Below, in pieces: positions 34,201 through 42,466 of a DNA stretch of 64,000 nucleotides; position 1 is the stretch's first letter; each line of letters opens with the position of its first letter. Origin of the DNA: Streptomyces griseoviridis (GTDB lineage Bacteria; Actinomycetota; Actinomycetes; Streptomycetales; Streptomycetaceae); the NCBI GenBank assembly GCA_014649155.1, contig BMSM01000002.1, positions 434,001-498,000 of the forward strand. The letters are read 5' to 3'. The notes beneath the pieces were generated by a model that was given only the letters and a program-made list of their open reading frames with translations, was not told the origin of the DNA and did no database searches. The translations under genes and the position numbers were made by a program.

Positions 34201-35172
34201 GTGGGGGAGAGGCCGCGACCGCCGCTGCCCCGGCCGCGTGGCTCCGCCTGGCGCCGGGGGCGGGTGCTCGCCGCGACCGCGGTGCTGACCGGCGGACTCC
34301 TGCTGTTCCACGGGGCCGTGCCCGACTCCCCGGTCCGGCTCGGCAGCCTGCTGGAGAGCTTCCTGCCCTGGCTCGGCCTGGTGACCGCGGTGCTGCTCGC
34401 CCTGGCCCTGCTGCGCCGTTCGGCCACCGCGGCCCTGGCGGCCCTGCTCCCTCTGGTGGCCTGGACGGCCCACTTCGGCGCGCTCCTGCGGCCCGGCGCC
34501 GACCATGAGCGCCCACGCGGTCTGCTGGTGGTGCAGCACAACGCGAGCGACGAGAACCCCGACCCGGCGGGCACCGCCCGCGCCCTGGCCGCCGCCGGCC
34601 CCGACCTCATAGCCCTGGAGGAACTGCTCCCGCCGGCCCTCCAGGCGTACGAGGACGCCCTCGCCCCCGAGTTCCCGTACCACGCCGTCCGCGGCACCGT
34701 CGGCATCTGGTCGCGGCACCCGCTCACCGGGACCCGGCAGATCGACATCCGGCCCGAGGGCGTCGACGGGTCCTGGAACCGCGCCCTGCGGACCGTGGTC
34801 CGCACCCCGTACGGCGACCTCGCCGCGTACGTCGCCCACCTGCCCTCGGTCCGGCTCGGCGCGACCGGCCTCGCCTCCGCCCGGCGCGACGAGAGCGCCG
34901 GTCTCCTCGGCGCGGCCCTCGACGCCGAGGACCAGGACCGCGTCCTGCTGCTCGGCGACCTGAACGGCACGGTCGACGACGGCGGCCTGGCCCCGCTGAC
35001 CTCCCGGCTGGACGGGCCAGACCGCGGCTTCGCCTTCAGCTTCCCGGCCCGCCTCCCGCTGGCCCGCATCGACCAGATCATGGCCGCGTCGGCCACCGTC
35101 GGGCCCATCCGGACCCTGCCCGCCACCGGCAGCGACCACCTGCCGGTCGCCGCCCGGATCACCCCGGCCTGA
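34201..35172 (+). CDS. Endonuclease/exonuclease/phosphatase family membrane protein
   Basis: 323 aa from GTG 34201. Three N-terminal helices (VLAATAVLTGGLLLFHG, FLPWLGLVTAVLLALALL, AALAALLPLVAWTAHFGALL) anchor an extracellular EEP domain. Key elements are VVQHNASDENP, DLIALEELLP (metal Glu), YHAVRGTVGIWSRHPL, LLLGDLNGT (Asp/Asn) and the closing ATGSDHLPVAARI (Asp-His). Likely a phosphodiesterase or phosphatase acting at the cell surface; similar to VanJ-like teicoplanin-resistance-associated proteins in layout. Confidence 0.87.
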   Translation: MGERPRPPLPRPRGSAWRRGRVLAATAVLTGGLLLFHGAVPDSPVRLGSLLESFLPWLGLVTAVLLALALLRRSATAALAALLPLVAWTAHFGALLRPGADHERPRGLLVVQHNASDENPDPAGTARALAAAGPDLIALEELLPPALQAYEDALAPEFPYHAVRGTVGIWSRHPLTGTRQIDIRPEGVDGSWNRALRTVVRTPYGDLAAYVAHLPSVRLGATGLASARRDESAGLLGAALDAEDQDRVLLLGDLNGTVDDGGLAPLTSRLDGPDRGFAFSFPARLPLARIDQIMAASATVGPIRTLPATGSDHLPVAARITPA

Positions 35173-35187
35173 AGAGGGACGGCGAGA

Positions 35188-35219
35188 CGTGGGGGACGTC
35201 CGGCGCGGCGCCCCCCACG
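35188..35219. terminator. Bidirectional terminator between convergent genes
   Basis: CGTGGGGG (35188-35195) pairs with CCCCCACG (35212-35219) around a GC-rich 16-nt loop, between the EEP gene and the convergent hydrolase gene. Confidence 0.6.
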
Positions 35220-35255
35220 ACCCCCCGCAAGACCCGGGCGTTCCCTGACGGCACG

Positions 35256-36041
35256 TCAGCCCCACAGCTCGCGAAGCGCGGCGTTCACCTCGGCCGGCCG
35301 CTGGGTGTGCGGGTAGTAACCGGGCACCCGCAGCAGCCGGGCGCCGACCGCCCCGGCCACCGCCTCCGCGCACGCGATCAGCGGCTCACCGGCGTATGCG
35401 CGGTACGGCTCGGGCGCGCCCTCCCAGGTGCCGCAGACCACCAGCGTCGGCCAGGGCGCGGTCCGCAGCGGTTCCAGCGGCACCCGCGCCTCCCAGACGG
35501 GACGTTCCCGCATCGACGTGGCCACCGCGCGCAGCCGCCGCTCGGTGGGCTCCGGCATGGGCAGCCCGAGGCCCTCGGTGGAGGCGCGCAGATAGTCCTC
35601 CGGGGTGACCGAGTCCGGCAGCGGCGGGTTCCGCGCCACCCGCCGCAGCATGGCCTCCACCACCGGGTGCCCGGCGCTGGCCGAGAACGCCGAGGGCTGG
35701 ATCAGGGCCAGGGACCGCACCAGGCCGGGCCGGCGGCCCGCGGCGAGCATGGCCGCCAGCCCGCCGTGGCCGTGGCCGACCAGGTGCGCGCCGCCCTCCT
35801 GCCGGGCCAGCAGCTCCACGAGGTCGTCGGCGTCGGTGTCGAAGTCGCTGCGCCCGGTGCCCGGAGTGCGCCCGTAGCCGCGCCGGTCCACGAGCAGCAG
35901 CCGGTAGCGGCGGGCCAGCGGCCGCTGCGCCGCGAATCCGTAGGCGTCGTCGTCACCCCACGTGAAGACGGAGTGCGCGAACACCACCGGGGCTCCCGCC
36001 CCGCCCGTCTCGTCCCACACCGTCCGGTGCACGTCGGTCAC
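35256..36041 (-). CDS. Alpha/beta hydrolase-fold protein lacking the nucleophile
   Basis: 261 aa with the normal fold landmarks: VVFAHSVFTWGDDDAYGF, LLLVDRRGYGRTPGTG, a late Asp/Glu region (VVCGTWEGAPE) and His245 in YYPHTQRPAEV. The nucleophile elbow reads LVGHGHGGLAAML, so Gly91 (codon GGC) stands where Ser, Asp or Cys is required. Either the protein is a non-hydrolytic member (binding or co-factor-independent chemistry) or inactive. It lies directly downstream of the GH114 gene on the same strand but with its own ATG context, ending near the terminator at 35188. Confidence 0.85.
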   Translation of the reverse strand: MTDVHRTVWDETGGAGAPVVFAHSVFTWGDDDAYGFAAQRPLARRYRLLLVDRRGYGRTPGTGRSDFDTDADDLVELLARQEGGAHLVGHGHGGLAAMLAAGRRPGLVRSLALIQPSAFSASAGHPVVEAMLRRVARNPPLPDSVTPEDYLRASTEGLGLPMPEPTERRLRAVATSMRERPVWEARVPLEPLRTAPWPTLVVCGTWEGAPEPYRAYAGEPLIACAEAVAGAVGARLLRVPGYYPHTQRPAEVNAALRELWG

Positions 36042-36059
36042 GGCGGGCCCTCGCTGTCG

Positions 36060-36905
36060 TCAGAGGTCGTCACAGGTCCGGCGCACATACCCGGGGCGTC
36101 CCGCCGGCAGGACGTCCAGATCGCGCCGTACCACACTGATCTCCCCGCCCCAGCCCTCGCAAGCCCGCTTCAGGCCCCTCTCCTCGTACTCGATCACCAG
36201 CACCTCGTCGCCGAACGCCGCGGTGTAGGCGTCGCACTCGTCGTACTGGCCGCACTCCTCCACCACGGCGAAGTCGAGGCCGACCTCCTCGCGGTCCGCG
36301 GCCAGTTCGGCGGTGTTCTTCTGGCCGATGGCCAGGCCCTCGTCATGGGCGTGCGCGGCGAGCAGCCCGAGGAACGCCTTGGCGTCGGCCGCGCTCAGCA
36401 GGCCCCCGGGGGCACGGGTGTAGCTGTCGTAGTTGTCCGGTTCCACCGCGTCGAAGCCCCGGGCGGCGCAGTCGTCGATCCAGCCGTTCACCTTCGCGGC
36501 GATCCGCTCCCGTTTGGCGGCGGTGCCGATGTCGAGCATGGCCTCGCCCCATTCCTCGTCCATCACCACGTGCCCGTCGCCGTCGCGCAGCAGGAGGTCG
36601 GGGTCCCACTCCCGTTCGGCGTCGGGCTGGGCCTGGAAGGCGTTGACGTAGCAGATGGTGTAGCGGCCGGCGGCGGGCTTCGCGGTGTGGTCGCGGACGA
36701 CCACACGGACGTCGTCGGCCGGGGTGTACGGGCCGCCGAGCTGGTAGTCGAACCCGGTGCGGGCGGGCGGCGGCGTCACGGCGTCCGCGGCCCGCGCGTC
36801 GCGCACGGCGCCGCCCGAACACGCCGTGCCGAGCAGGGCGGTGAGGGCGGCCGTCACCGTGAGGACGAGGGTGGACGGACGGGAGGGGACCCGGTGGCTG
36901 CGCAT
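36060..36905 (-). CDS. Secreted lipoprotein, GH114 endo-alpha-1,4-polygalactosaminidase-like
   Basis: 281 aa. Lipoprotein signal with lipobox LLGTACSGG. The GH114 (TM1410-type) barrel shows FDYQLGGPYTPADDVRVVV, YTICYVNAFQAQPD, WGEAMLDIGTAAKRERIAAK, GFDAVEPDNYDSYTRAPGG (catalytic Glu/Asp) and AIGQKNTAELAADREEVGLD. Enzymes of this family cleave galactosaminogalactan-type exopolysaccharide. ATG 36905 follows GGGAG at a slightly long spacing. It is 18 bp upstream of the nucleophile-less hydrolase gene, so the two are probably co-transcribed. Confidence 0.87.
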   Translation of the reverse strand: MRSHRVPSRPSTLVLTVTAALTALLGTACSGGAVRDARAADAVTPPPARTGFDYQLGGPYTPADDVRVVVRDHTAKPAAGRYTICYVNAFQAQPDAEREWDPDLLLRDGDGHVVMDEEWGEAMLDIGTAAKRERIAAKVNGWIDDCAARGFDAVEPDNYDSYTRAPGGLLSAADAKAFLGLLAAHAHDEGLAIGQKNTAELAADREEVGLDFAVVEECGQYDECDAYTAAFGDEVLVIEYEERGLKRACEGWGGEISVVRRDLDVLPAGRPGYVRRTCDDL

Positions 36906-37072
36906 GACTGACGAAACTCCCACTGGTGGACACGGCCCCGCCTCGGACCCGGCAGCGGTCCTGGCGACTCGGTCCGGACTCGCGGCACGGGGCCGTCCAC
37001 CGGCTGGGCATGTCTCTGGCCGACCGCCGCGCGGCAGCCGGCCAAAAACCTAGTCCACGTCAAAACCGCACG

Positions 37073-39394
37073 TCAATCCGGGGTCGTACCGGCCAGGGCA
37101 CGGGATTCCAGACGCACCACCACGCCCTTGGACGCGGGCTGGTTGCTGATGTCGGCCACGCTGTCCAGCGGGACCAGGACATTGGTCTCCGGGTAGTACG
37201 CCGCCGCGCAGCCGCGCGCGCTCGGGTAGGCGACCACCGTGAAGCCGGCGGCGCGGCGCTCGACGTCGTCGGACCACACGCTCACCAGGTCCACCCGCTG
37301 CCCGTCGGCCAGCCCCAGCTCCGTGAGGTCGTCGGGGTTGACCATGACCACCCGGCGGCTGCCGTGGATGCCCCGGTACCGGTCGTCGGTGGTGTACGGC
37401 ACCGTGTTCCACTGGTCGTGCGAGCGCAGCGTCTGGAGCAGCAGGTGCCCCTCGGGCACGCGCGGCATCTGCCAGTCGTTGCGGGTGAACAGGGCCTTGC
37501 CGCTCTCGGTGCCGAAGACGCCCTCGTTGACCGGGTTCGGCAGCCTGATGCCGCCGGGGCGGACGACCCGCCGGTTGTAGTCGTGCAGCCCCGGCACGAT
37601 CCGGGCGATCCTGTCGCGGATCACGCCGTAGTCGGCCTCGAACCGGTCCCAGGGGATCTCCGTCCGGCCCTCCAGGGTCCGGCGGGCCAGCCGGCACAGG
37701 ATCGCGACCTCGCTGAGCAGCAGCCGGGAGGCCGGCTCCAGCCGTCCGCGCGAGGTGTGCACCTCGCTCATCGAGTCCTCCACCGTGACGAACTGCTCGC
37801 CGGTGGCCTGGATGTCCCGCTCGGTACGGCCCAGCGTCGGCAGGATCAGCGCGGTGTCGCCGCACACGGTGTGCGACCGGTTGAGCTTGGTGGAGATGTG
37901 CGCGGTGAGACGGCAGCGCCGCATCGCCTCCTCGGTGACGTCGCTGTCCGGGGCGGCCCGCACGAAGTTGCCGGCCACGCCGAGGAAGAACCTGACCCGC
38001 CCCTCCCGCATGGCCTTGATCGAGTTCACCGCGTCCAGCCCGTGGTGCCGGGGCGGCTCGAACCCGAACTCGTCGCGCAGCGCGTCCAGGAAGGAGTCCG
38101 GCATCTGCTCCCAGATGCCCACCGTGCGGTCGCCCTGCACATTGCTGTGCCCGCGCACCGGGCAGGCCCCGGCCCCGGCCCGGCCGAGGTTGCCGCGCAG
38201 CAGCAGGAAGTTGACGATCTCCCGGATGGTGGGCACGCCGTGCTTGTGCTGGGTGACGCCCATGGCCCAGCAGACGATGACCCGCTCGCTGGCCAGCACG
38301 TCGTCGCGCACCTTCTCGATCTCCGCCCGGGTCAGGCCGGTCGCGCGGAGGACGTCCTCCCAGGCGACGGTCCGGGCGTGCCGGGAGAACTCCTCGAAAC
38401 CGGAGGTGCTCGCCCGGATGAAGTCATGGTCGAGGACGGTCCCCGGACGGGCGTCCTCCGCCTCCAGCAGCAGCCGGTTCAGCCCCTGGAACAGGGCGAG
38501 GTCCCCGCCGACGCGGATGTGCAGGAACCGGTCGGCGATCTCCACGCCGCGGCCGATCACCCCGCGCGGCTTCTGCGGGTTCTTGAACCGCAGCAGTCCC
38601 GCCTCCGGCAGCGGGTTGACCGCGATCACGCGGGCGCCGTTGCGCTTGGCCGCCTCCAGGGCGCTGAGCTGGCGCGGATGGTTGGACCCGGGGTTCTGCC
38701 CGACGACGAAGATCAGGTCGGCGTGGTGGAGGTCCTCCAGGGTCACCGTGCCCTTGCCGGTACCGAGCGTCTCGTGCAGGGCGAAGCCGCTGGACTCGTG
38801 GCACATGTTGCTGCAGTCGGGCAGGTTGTTGGTGCCGTACGCCCGCGCGAAGAGCTGGAGGACGAATGCCGCCTCGTTGCTGACCCGGCCGGAGGTGTAG
38901 AAGACCGCCTCGTCGGGCGAGTCGAGGGAGTTCAGTTCCCCGGCGAGCAGCCCGAGCGCCTCCTGCCAGCCGATGGGCTCGTAGTGGTCGGAGCCCGGAC
39001 GCTTCACCACGGGTTCGGTGAGCCGGCCCTGCTGGTTCAGCCACTGGTCGGAGCGGGCGGCGAGGTCGGAGACGGAGTACCTGCGGAAGAAGTCGGCGGT
39101 GATCCGGCGGGTCGTCGCCTCGTCGTTGATGTGCTTCGCGCCGTTCTCGCAGTACTCGTTGACGTGCCGGTGACCGGGGGAGGGGTCGGCCCAGGCACAG
39201 CCGGGGCAGTCGGTGCCGTCGACCTGGTTCATGGTGAGCAGTGTCGTACCGGTGCGCCGGACCGAGGTCTCCTCCAGCGAGTACTGCAGCGCGTGCGCCA
39301 CCGCGGGGGCGCCCGTGGCCCAGGTCTTGGGCGGTTGGACGGTGAGGTTCTCCTCCGGCTCGTCGCTCGGTGAGGTGTGCATCAGGCGCGTCAC
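37073..39394 (-). CDS. FdhF/YdeP family molybdopterin oxidoreductase
   Basis: 773 aa, the full length of the YdeP-type alpha subunit family (TIGR01701). N-terminal Cys cluster TDCPGCAWADPSPGH then EYCENGAKHIND, molybdopterin guanine dinucleotide regions YTSGRVSNEAAFVLQLFA, CSNMCHESSGFAL, GQNPGSNHPRQL, and the C-terminal MopB-binding block with NVLVPLDSVADISNQPASKG. Related E. coli YdeP is linked to acid resistance; substrate is unproven. GTG 39394 follows CGGAGGAAGCGA. Downstream member of an operon with the SRPBCC gene (27-bp gap). Confidence 0.92.
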   Translation of the reverse strand: MTRLMHTSPSDEPEENLTVQPPKTWATGAPAVAHALQYSLEETSVRRTGTTLLTMNQVDGTDCPGCAWADPSPGHRHVNEYCENGAKHINDEATTRRITADFFRRYSVSDLAARSDQWLNQQGRLTEPVVKRPGSDHYEPIGWQEALGLLAGELNSLDSPDEAVFYTSGRVSNEAAFVLQLFARAYGTNNLPDCSNMCHESSGFALHETLGTGKGTVTLEDLHHADLIFVVGQNPGSNHPRQLSALEAAKRNGARVIAVNPLPEAGLLRFKNPQKPRGVIGRGVEIADRFLHIRVGGDLALFQGLNRLLLEAEDARPGTVLDHDFIRASTSGFEEFSRHARTVAWEDVLRATGLTRAEIEKVRDDVLASERVIVCWAMGVTQHKHGVPTIREIVNFLLLRGNLGRAGAGACPVRGHSNVQGDRTVGIWEQMPDSFLDALRDEFGFEPPRHHGLDAVNSIKAMREGRVRFFLGVAGNFVRAAPDSDVTEEAMRRCRLTAHISTKLNRSHTVCGDTALILPTLGRTERDIQATGEQFVTVEDSMSEVHTSRGRLEPASRLLLSEVAILCRLARRTLEGRTEIPWDRFEADYGVIRDRIARIVPGLHDYNRRVVRPGGIRLPNPVNEGVFGTESGKALFTRNDWQMPRVPEGHLLLQTLRSHDQWNTVPYTTDDRYRGIHGSRRVVMVNPDDLTELGLADGQRVDLVSVWSDDVERRAAGFTVVAYPSARGCAAAYYPETNVLVPLDSVADISNQPASKGVVVRLESRALAGTTPD

Positions 39395-39421
39395 TCGCTT
39401 CCTCCGGGTGGGTCGGATCGG

Positions 39422-39907
39422 TCAGCCGTGCGGCCAGTGGGCGCCGTGGCTGCGCGACGGCTCGGCCTCGGCCGGCAGGACGTGCCCGTCGCGGACCGTG
39501 TGCCGCCAGGCGCCGGTCTCCTCGCCCACGCCCTCGATGAACTCGCGGAAGTGCGCGAGGGAGGCTCCGAGGACACGGCGCGTCACCCCGAGGGGGTCGC
39601 CGGGGCCGACGCGCACCGTGAGCGAGGTCCGGTCCGGCGCGAGGGACAGGAACGCCGCCTCGCCGTGGCCGCGACCCCCCAGGACCCGCCAGCGCACCAC
39701 GGTGTCCGGCCGCTGCTCGGTGATCTCCACCAGGAACTCCCGGTGGACCGGACCGCGTCCGACGGTCCAGCGGGTGAGGGTCGGCTTGAACTGCTCGACG
39801 TCCCGCACCGCGGCCATGAACCGCGGGAAGACCGTGAACTGGGTCCACTGGTTGTAGGCGGTGCGCACCGGCACCGCGATCTGGACCGTCTCTTCGATGG
39901 TGCTCAT
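39422..39907 (-). CDS. SRPBCC family protein
   Basis: 161 aa. STIEETVQIAVPVRTAYNQW, TQFTVFPRFMAAVRDVEQF and GEAAFLSLAPDRTSLTVRVG show the START/polyketide-cyclase-like helix-grip fold (cyclase/dehydrase group). ATG 39907 gives the natural N-terminus. First gene of a two-gene transcript with the molybdopterin oxidoreductase; it may bind a hydrophobic ligand or act as an accessory protein. Confidence 0.87.
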   Translation of the reverse strand: MSTIEETVQIAVPVRTAYNQWTQFTVFPRFMAAVRDVEQFKPTLTRWTVGRGPVHREFLVEITEQRPDTVVRWRVLGGRGHGEAAFLSLAPDRTSLTVRVGPGDPLGVTRRVLGASLAHFREFIEGVGEETGAWRHTVRDGHVLPAEAEPSRSHGAHWPHG

Positions 39908-39995
39908 GACCCGCCTGTCTACGAGCGCTCGTCCTGCCAGTCTCGGGTGCCCCCGGAACGGCTGCCACATGTCTTGGTCCTGCCGCGTGATCCCC

Positions 39996-41216
39996 TCACC
40001 CGGCCCGGCGGGACCAGACCCGCACCCAGTCGACCTGGAGGTCGGCGGGGACGAGCGTCGGGCCGCCGAAGGAGCCCTGGGTGTTCTGCATCACCAGGTG
40101 GTGCGGGGAGCCGACGATCCCCGAGGTCTCGGTGTGCACCGGCTTCCCGTCGTGGAACCAGGTGATCCTCCCGGGCTCCCACGTGTGGCCGAAGGTGTGC
40201 CACCCGGCCCGGTCACCGGACGGCGGACAGTGCCCCCGGTCGACGCGCGTGCTGTGCCAGTACGAGCAGACCTCGCCGGACAGGCCCTCCAGGGTGTCGA
40301 TCTCGCCGTCGCGGGGCCAGAGGGAGCCGGTGTCCCAGAGCGCCGGCCAGTTCGCCACCGCCCCGTCCACCGACGGGACGCGGGCCCGGTACTCCACCGC
40401 TCCGTAGCTGTAGGAGAACAGGCCCATGGTGTTCACGTGCGCCCCGCTGTACGGGCGGGTCTCCCCCTTGCAGATGGCGCTCGCGCCGGTCAGCCGCAGA
40501 TGCAGCGCGCCCTCGGACACGACGGCGTTGCGCGTGTCGTAGCAGGCGTCCTCGGCCGTGTTCACCGGCCCGGTGACGCCGGTGCCGAACCAGCCGGTGT
40601 TCCACTTCGAGGTGTCCAGCGCGGTCCCGTCGAACTCGTCGGTGAACCGCCGCCGCCACCCGCCGGACGCGTCCCACGACGGACCGCCGCCGTCCGCCTC
40701 GGCCGGCTCCGCCGACCCGGAGGGCTCACCGGGACCGGACGGAGCCCCGGCATCGGCCGGCTCCGCCTGCCCGGCCGGCTCCGCCACGCTCAGCGTGATC
40801 GGCGTCAGCGGGTGCCACCGCCCCTCCCCGTCCTGCCACGAGCCGAACATCGTGTACGACCCGGCGGCGAACGCGCGCGCCCCGGAGGTGAAGGTGTGAC
40901 CCGAGGGGCACACCCGTACGTCGGAGGCGGCGCCCGGGAAGTCGACGTTGCGGCCGTCGCGGTCGCGTACGGCGACGGTGACCCGGGCCGCGGTCAGGCA
41001 CCGGTCGGCCGTCAGTTCCAGCCGGGCCGGAGCGCGGTGTCCCGCGGTGAGGTGGTCCGGCGCGAGGCCGAGCTGGGTGACACGGGGGCCGGGCGGGTCG
41101 CCGTTCGCGGTGCCGGCGAGCGAGAGAGCCGTCGTCACGACGGCCCCCGAGACGAGGAGGACACCGGCCCGCAGGGCGCGCGACCTCGGCCTGGCGTGCC
41201 TGGGTGGGGTGCCCAT
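39996..41216 (-). CDS. Secreted GH16 glycoside hydrolase
   Basis: 406 aa. Signal peptide about 1-38 (ALRAGVLLVSGAVVTTALSL). An Ig-like N-terminal domain (about 45-145) and an Ala/Pro/Glu linker (about 146-180) precede a GH16 jelly roll. The catalytic signature is RDGEIDTLE with Glu305, Asp307 and Glu310, flanked by WPALWDTGSLWP and GRITWFHDGKPVHTE. The family hydrolyses beta-1,3/1,4-glucans, and the pattern suggests endo-beta-1,3-glucanase. GAGAGGAG lies eight bases before ATG 41216. Confidence 0.9.
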   Translation of the reverse strand: MGTPPRHARPRSRALRAGVLLVSGAVVTTALSLAGTANGDPPGPRVTQLGLAPDHLTAGHRAPARLELTADRCLTAARVTVAVRDRDGRNVDFPGAASDVRVCPSGHTFTSGARAFAAGSYTMFGSWQDGEGRWHPLTPITLSVAEPAGQAEPADAGAPSGPGEPSGSAEPAEADGGGPSWDASGGWRRRFTDEFDGTALDTSKWNTGWFGTGVTGPVNTAEDACYDTRNAVVSEGALHLRLTGASAICKGETRPYSGAHVNTMGLFSYSYGAVEYRARVPSVDGAVANWPALWDTGSLWPRDGEIDTLEGLSGEVCSYWHSTRVDRGHCPPSGDRAGWHTFGHTWEPGRITWFHDGKPVHTETSGIVGSPHHLVMQNTQGSFGGPTLVPADLQVDWVRVWSRRAG

Positions 41217-41338
41217 CGCATAGCTCCTCTCCGGTGCGGCGAGGTTGGCCGTGACGAGGCAGGGTACTCCGCCGCCCTCGGGAGGGAGAGATTTTCCTCT
41301 GTTGAGGAAAAGAAGAACGTCTTCGTCGTCGGCCTCGT

Positions 41339-41470
41339 GGTGCGGGTGCCGTGGCGTTCGCCCAGGATCGGCACGAGGGTGCTGACCGGGAAGTCCCCGT
41401 AGCCGACGATCGCGTCGATGCTCCCTCGAAGGCGTCGGGATGCCCTGTGCCTTCTCGATGATCTCCGGCC
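41339..41470 (-). pseudogene. Inverted N-terminal fragment of the ATP-grasp gene
   Basis: Read on the minus strand this segment contains RPEIIEKAQG and, after frame slips, SIDAIVGYGDFPVSTLVPIL then GERHGTRT. In intact ATP-grasp proteins of this type a very similar stretch (IDAIVGYWDFPVS) lies immediately before the region that begins the plus-strand ORF at 41440. The piece therefore appears flipped relative to the gene it belongs to and is broken by frameshifts. Confidence 0.55.
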
Positions 41471-42453
41471 GCCGGGTGGAACAGGAGAAGGTCACCGACG
41501 CCCTGCCGCGCTTCGGCCGGGTCGACCTGACGGCCGATCCGCCGCCCGTCCCGGAGGGCCTGCGTTTCCCGATGTGGCTCAAGCCCGCCCTGTCGTACTC
41601 CTCCGAACTCGTCTTCGGCGTCGAGGACGAGGAGGAGTTCCGCAAGGCCGCCGCCGAGATCCGGGACGGCATCGCACGGGTCGGCCGGCCCTTCGAGCAC
41701 GTCCTCGACCGCGTCGACCTGCCCCCGGAGATGCACGGCGTCGGCGGACAGGTGTGCCTCGCCGAAGAGCCCCTGACGGGCATTCAGGTCGCGGTGGAGG
41801 GCTACGTCCACCAGGGCGAGGTGACCGTCTACGGCACCCTGGACTCGATCGACTACCCCGGCTCACCGTGCTTCCTGCGCCACCAGTACCCCTCGGCACT
41901 GCCGCCCGACGTCGTCGCCCGGCTGCACGACGTCACCCGGCGCGTGATGACCCGCATCGGCTTCGACTCGGCGACCTTCAGCGTGGAGTACTTCTACGAC
42001 CCGGGGACCCAGCAGGTCAGCCTGCTGGAGATCAACCCCCGCCACTCCCAGTCGCACGCCGAGCTGTTCCAGTACGTCGACGGCGTCCCGAACCACCACT
42101 GCATGATCGCGTTCGCCCTCGGCACCGACCCCGCCATGCCCCACCGGCAGGGCGAGTACGCCATGGCGGCCAAGTGGTACTACCGCTGGTTCACCGACGG
42201 CGCGGTCCGCGCGGTGCCCTCGCCCGAGGACATCGCCCGGATCGAACGCGAGATACCCGGCGTGCGCGTCCACGTCATCCCCGAGGCCGGGCAGCGCCTG
42301 TCCGGCCTCTCCCAGCAGGACAGCTACAGCTACGAGGTGGCGCACATCTTCACCGGCGGCAACGACGAGGAAGACCTGCGCCGCAAGTTCGACCGTTGCG
42401 TGGCCGCCCTCGGACTCGCCATCGACGAGCCCGGGGAAGGACCGCACGCGTAA
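41440..42453 (+). CDS. ATP-grasp domain protein, N-terminally disrupted
   Basis: The ORF supplies the central and C-terminal ATP-grasp fold: RRVEQEKVTDALPRFGRVDL, FPMWLKPALSYSSELVFGVE (nucleotide Lys), GIQVAVEGYVHQGEVTVYGT, and the metal-binding block VSLLEINPRHSQSHAELFQY. Family members have a further N-terminal pre-ATP-grasp domain that is missing here; its remains lie inverted just upstream. The ATG at 41440 has no convincing site. Intact relatives are carboxylate-amine/thiol ligases. The CocE gene follows after 13 bp, so an operon once existed. Confidence 0.75.
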   Translation: MPCAFSMISGRRVEQEKVTDALPRFGRVDLTADPPPVPEGLRFPMWLKPALSYSSELVFGVEDEEEFRKAAAEIRDGIARVGRPFEHVLDRVDLPPEMHGVGGQVCLAEEPLTGIQVAVEGYVHQGEVTVYGTLDSIDYPGSPCFLRHQYPSALPPDVVARLHDVTRRVMTRIGFDSATFSVEYFYDPGTQQVSLLEINPRHSQSHAELFQYVDGVPNHHCMIAFALGTDPAMPHRQGEYAMAAKWYYRWFTDGAVRAVPSPEDIARIEREIPGVRVHVIPEAGQRLSGLSQQDSYSYEVAHIFTGGNDEEDLRRKFDRCVAALGLAIDEPGEGPHA

Positions 42454-42466
42454 GGAGGCCGCCGAC

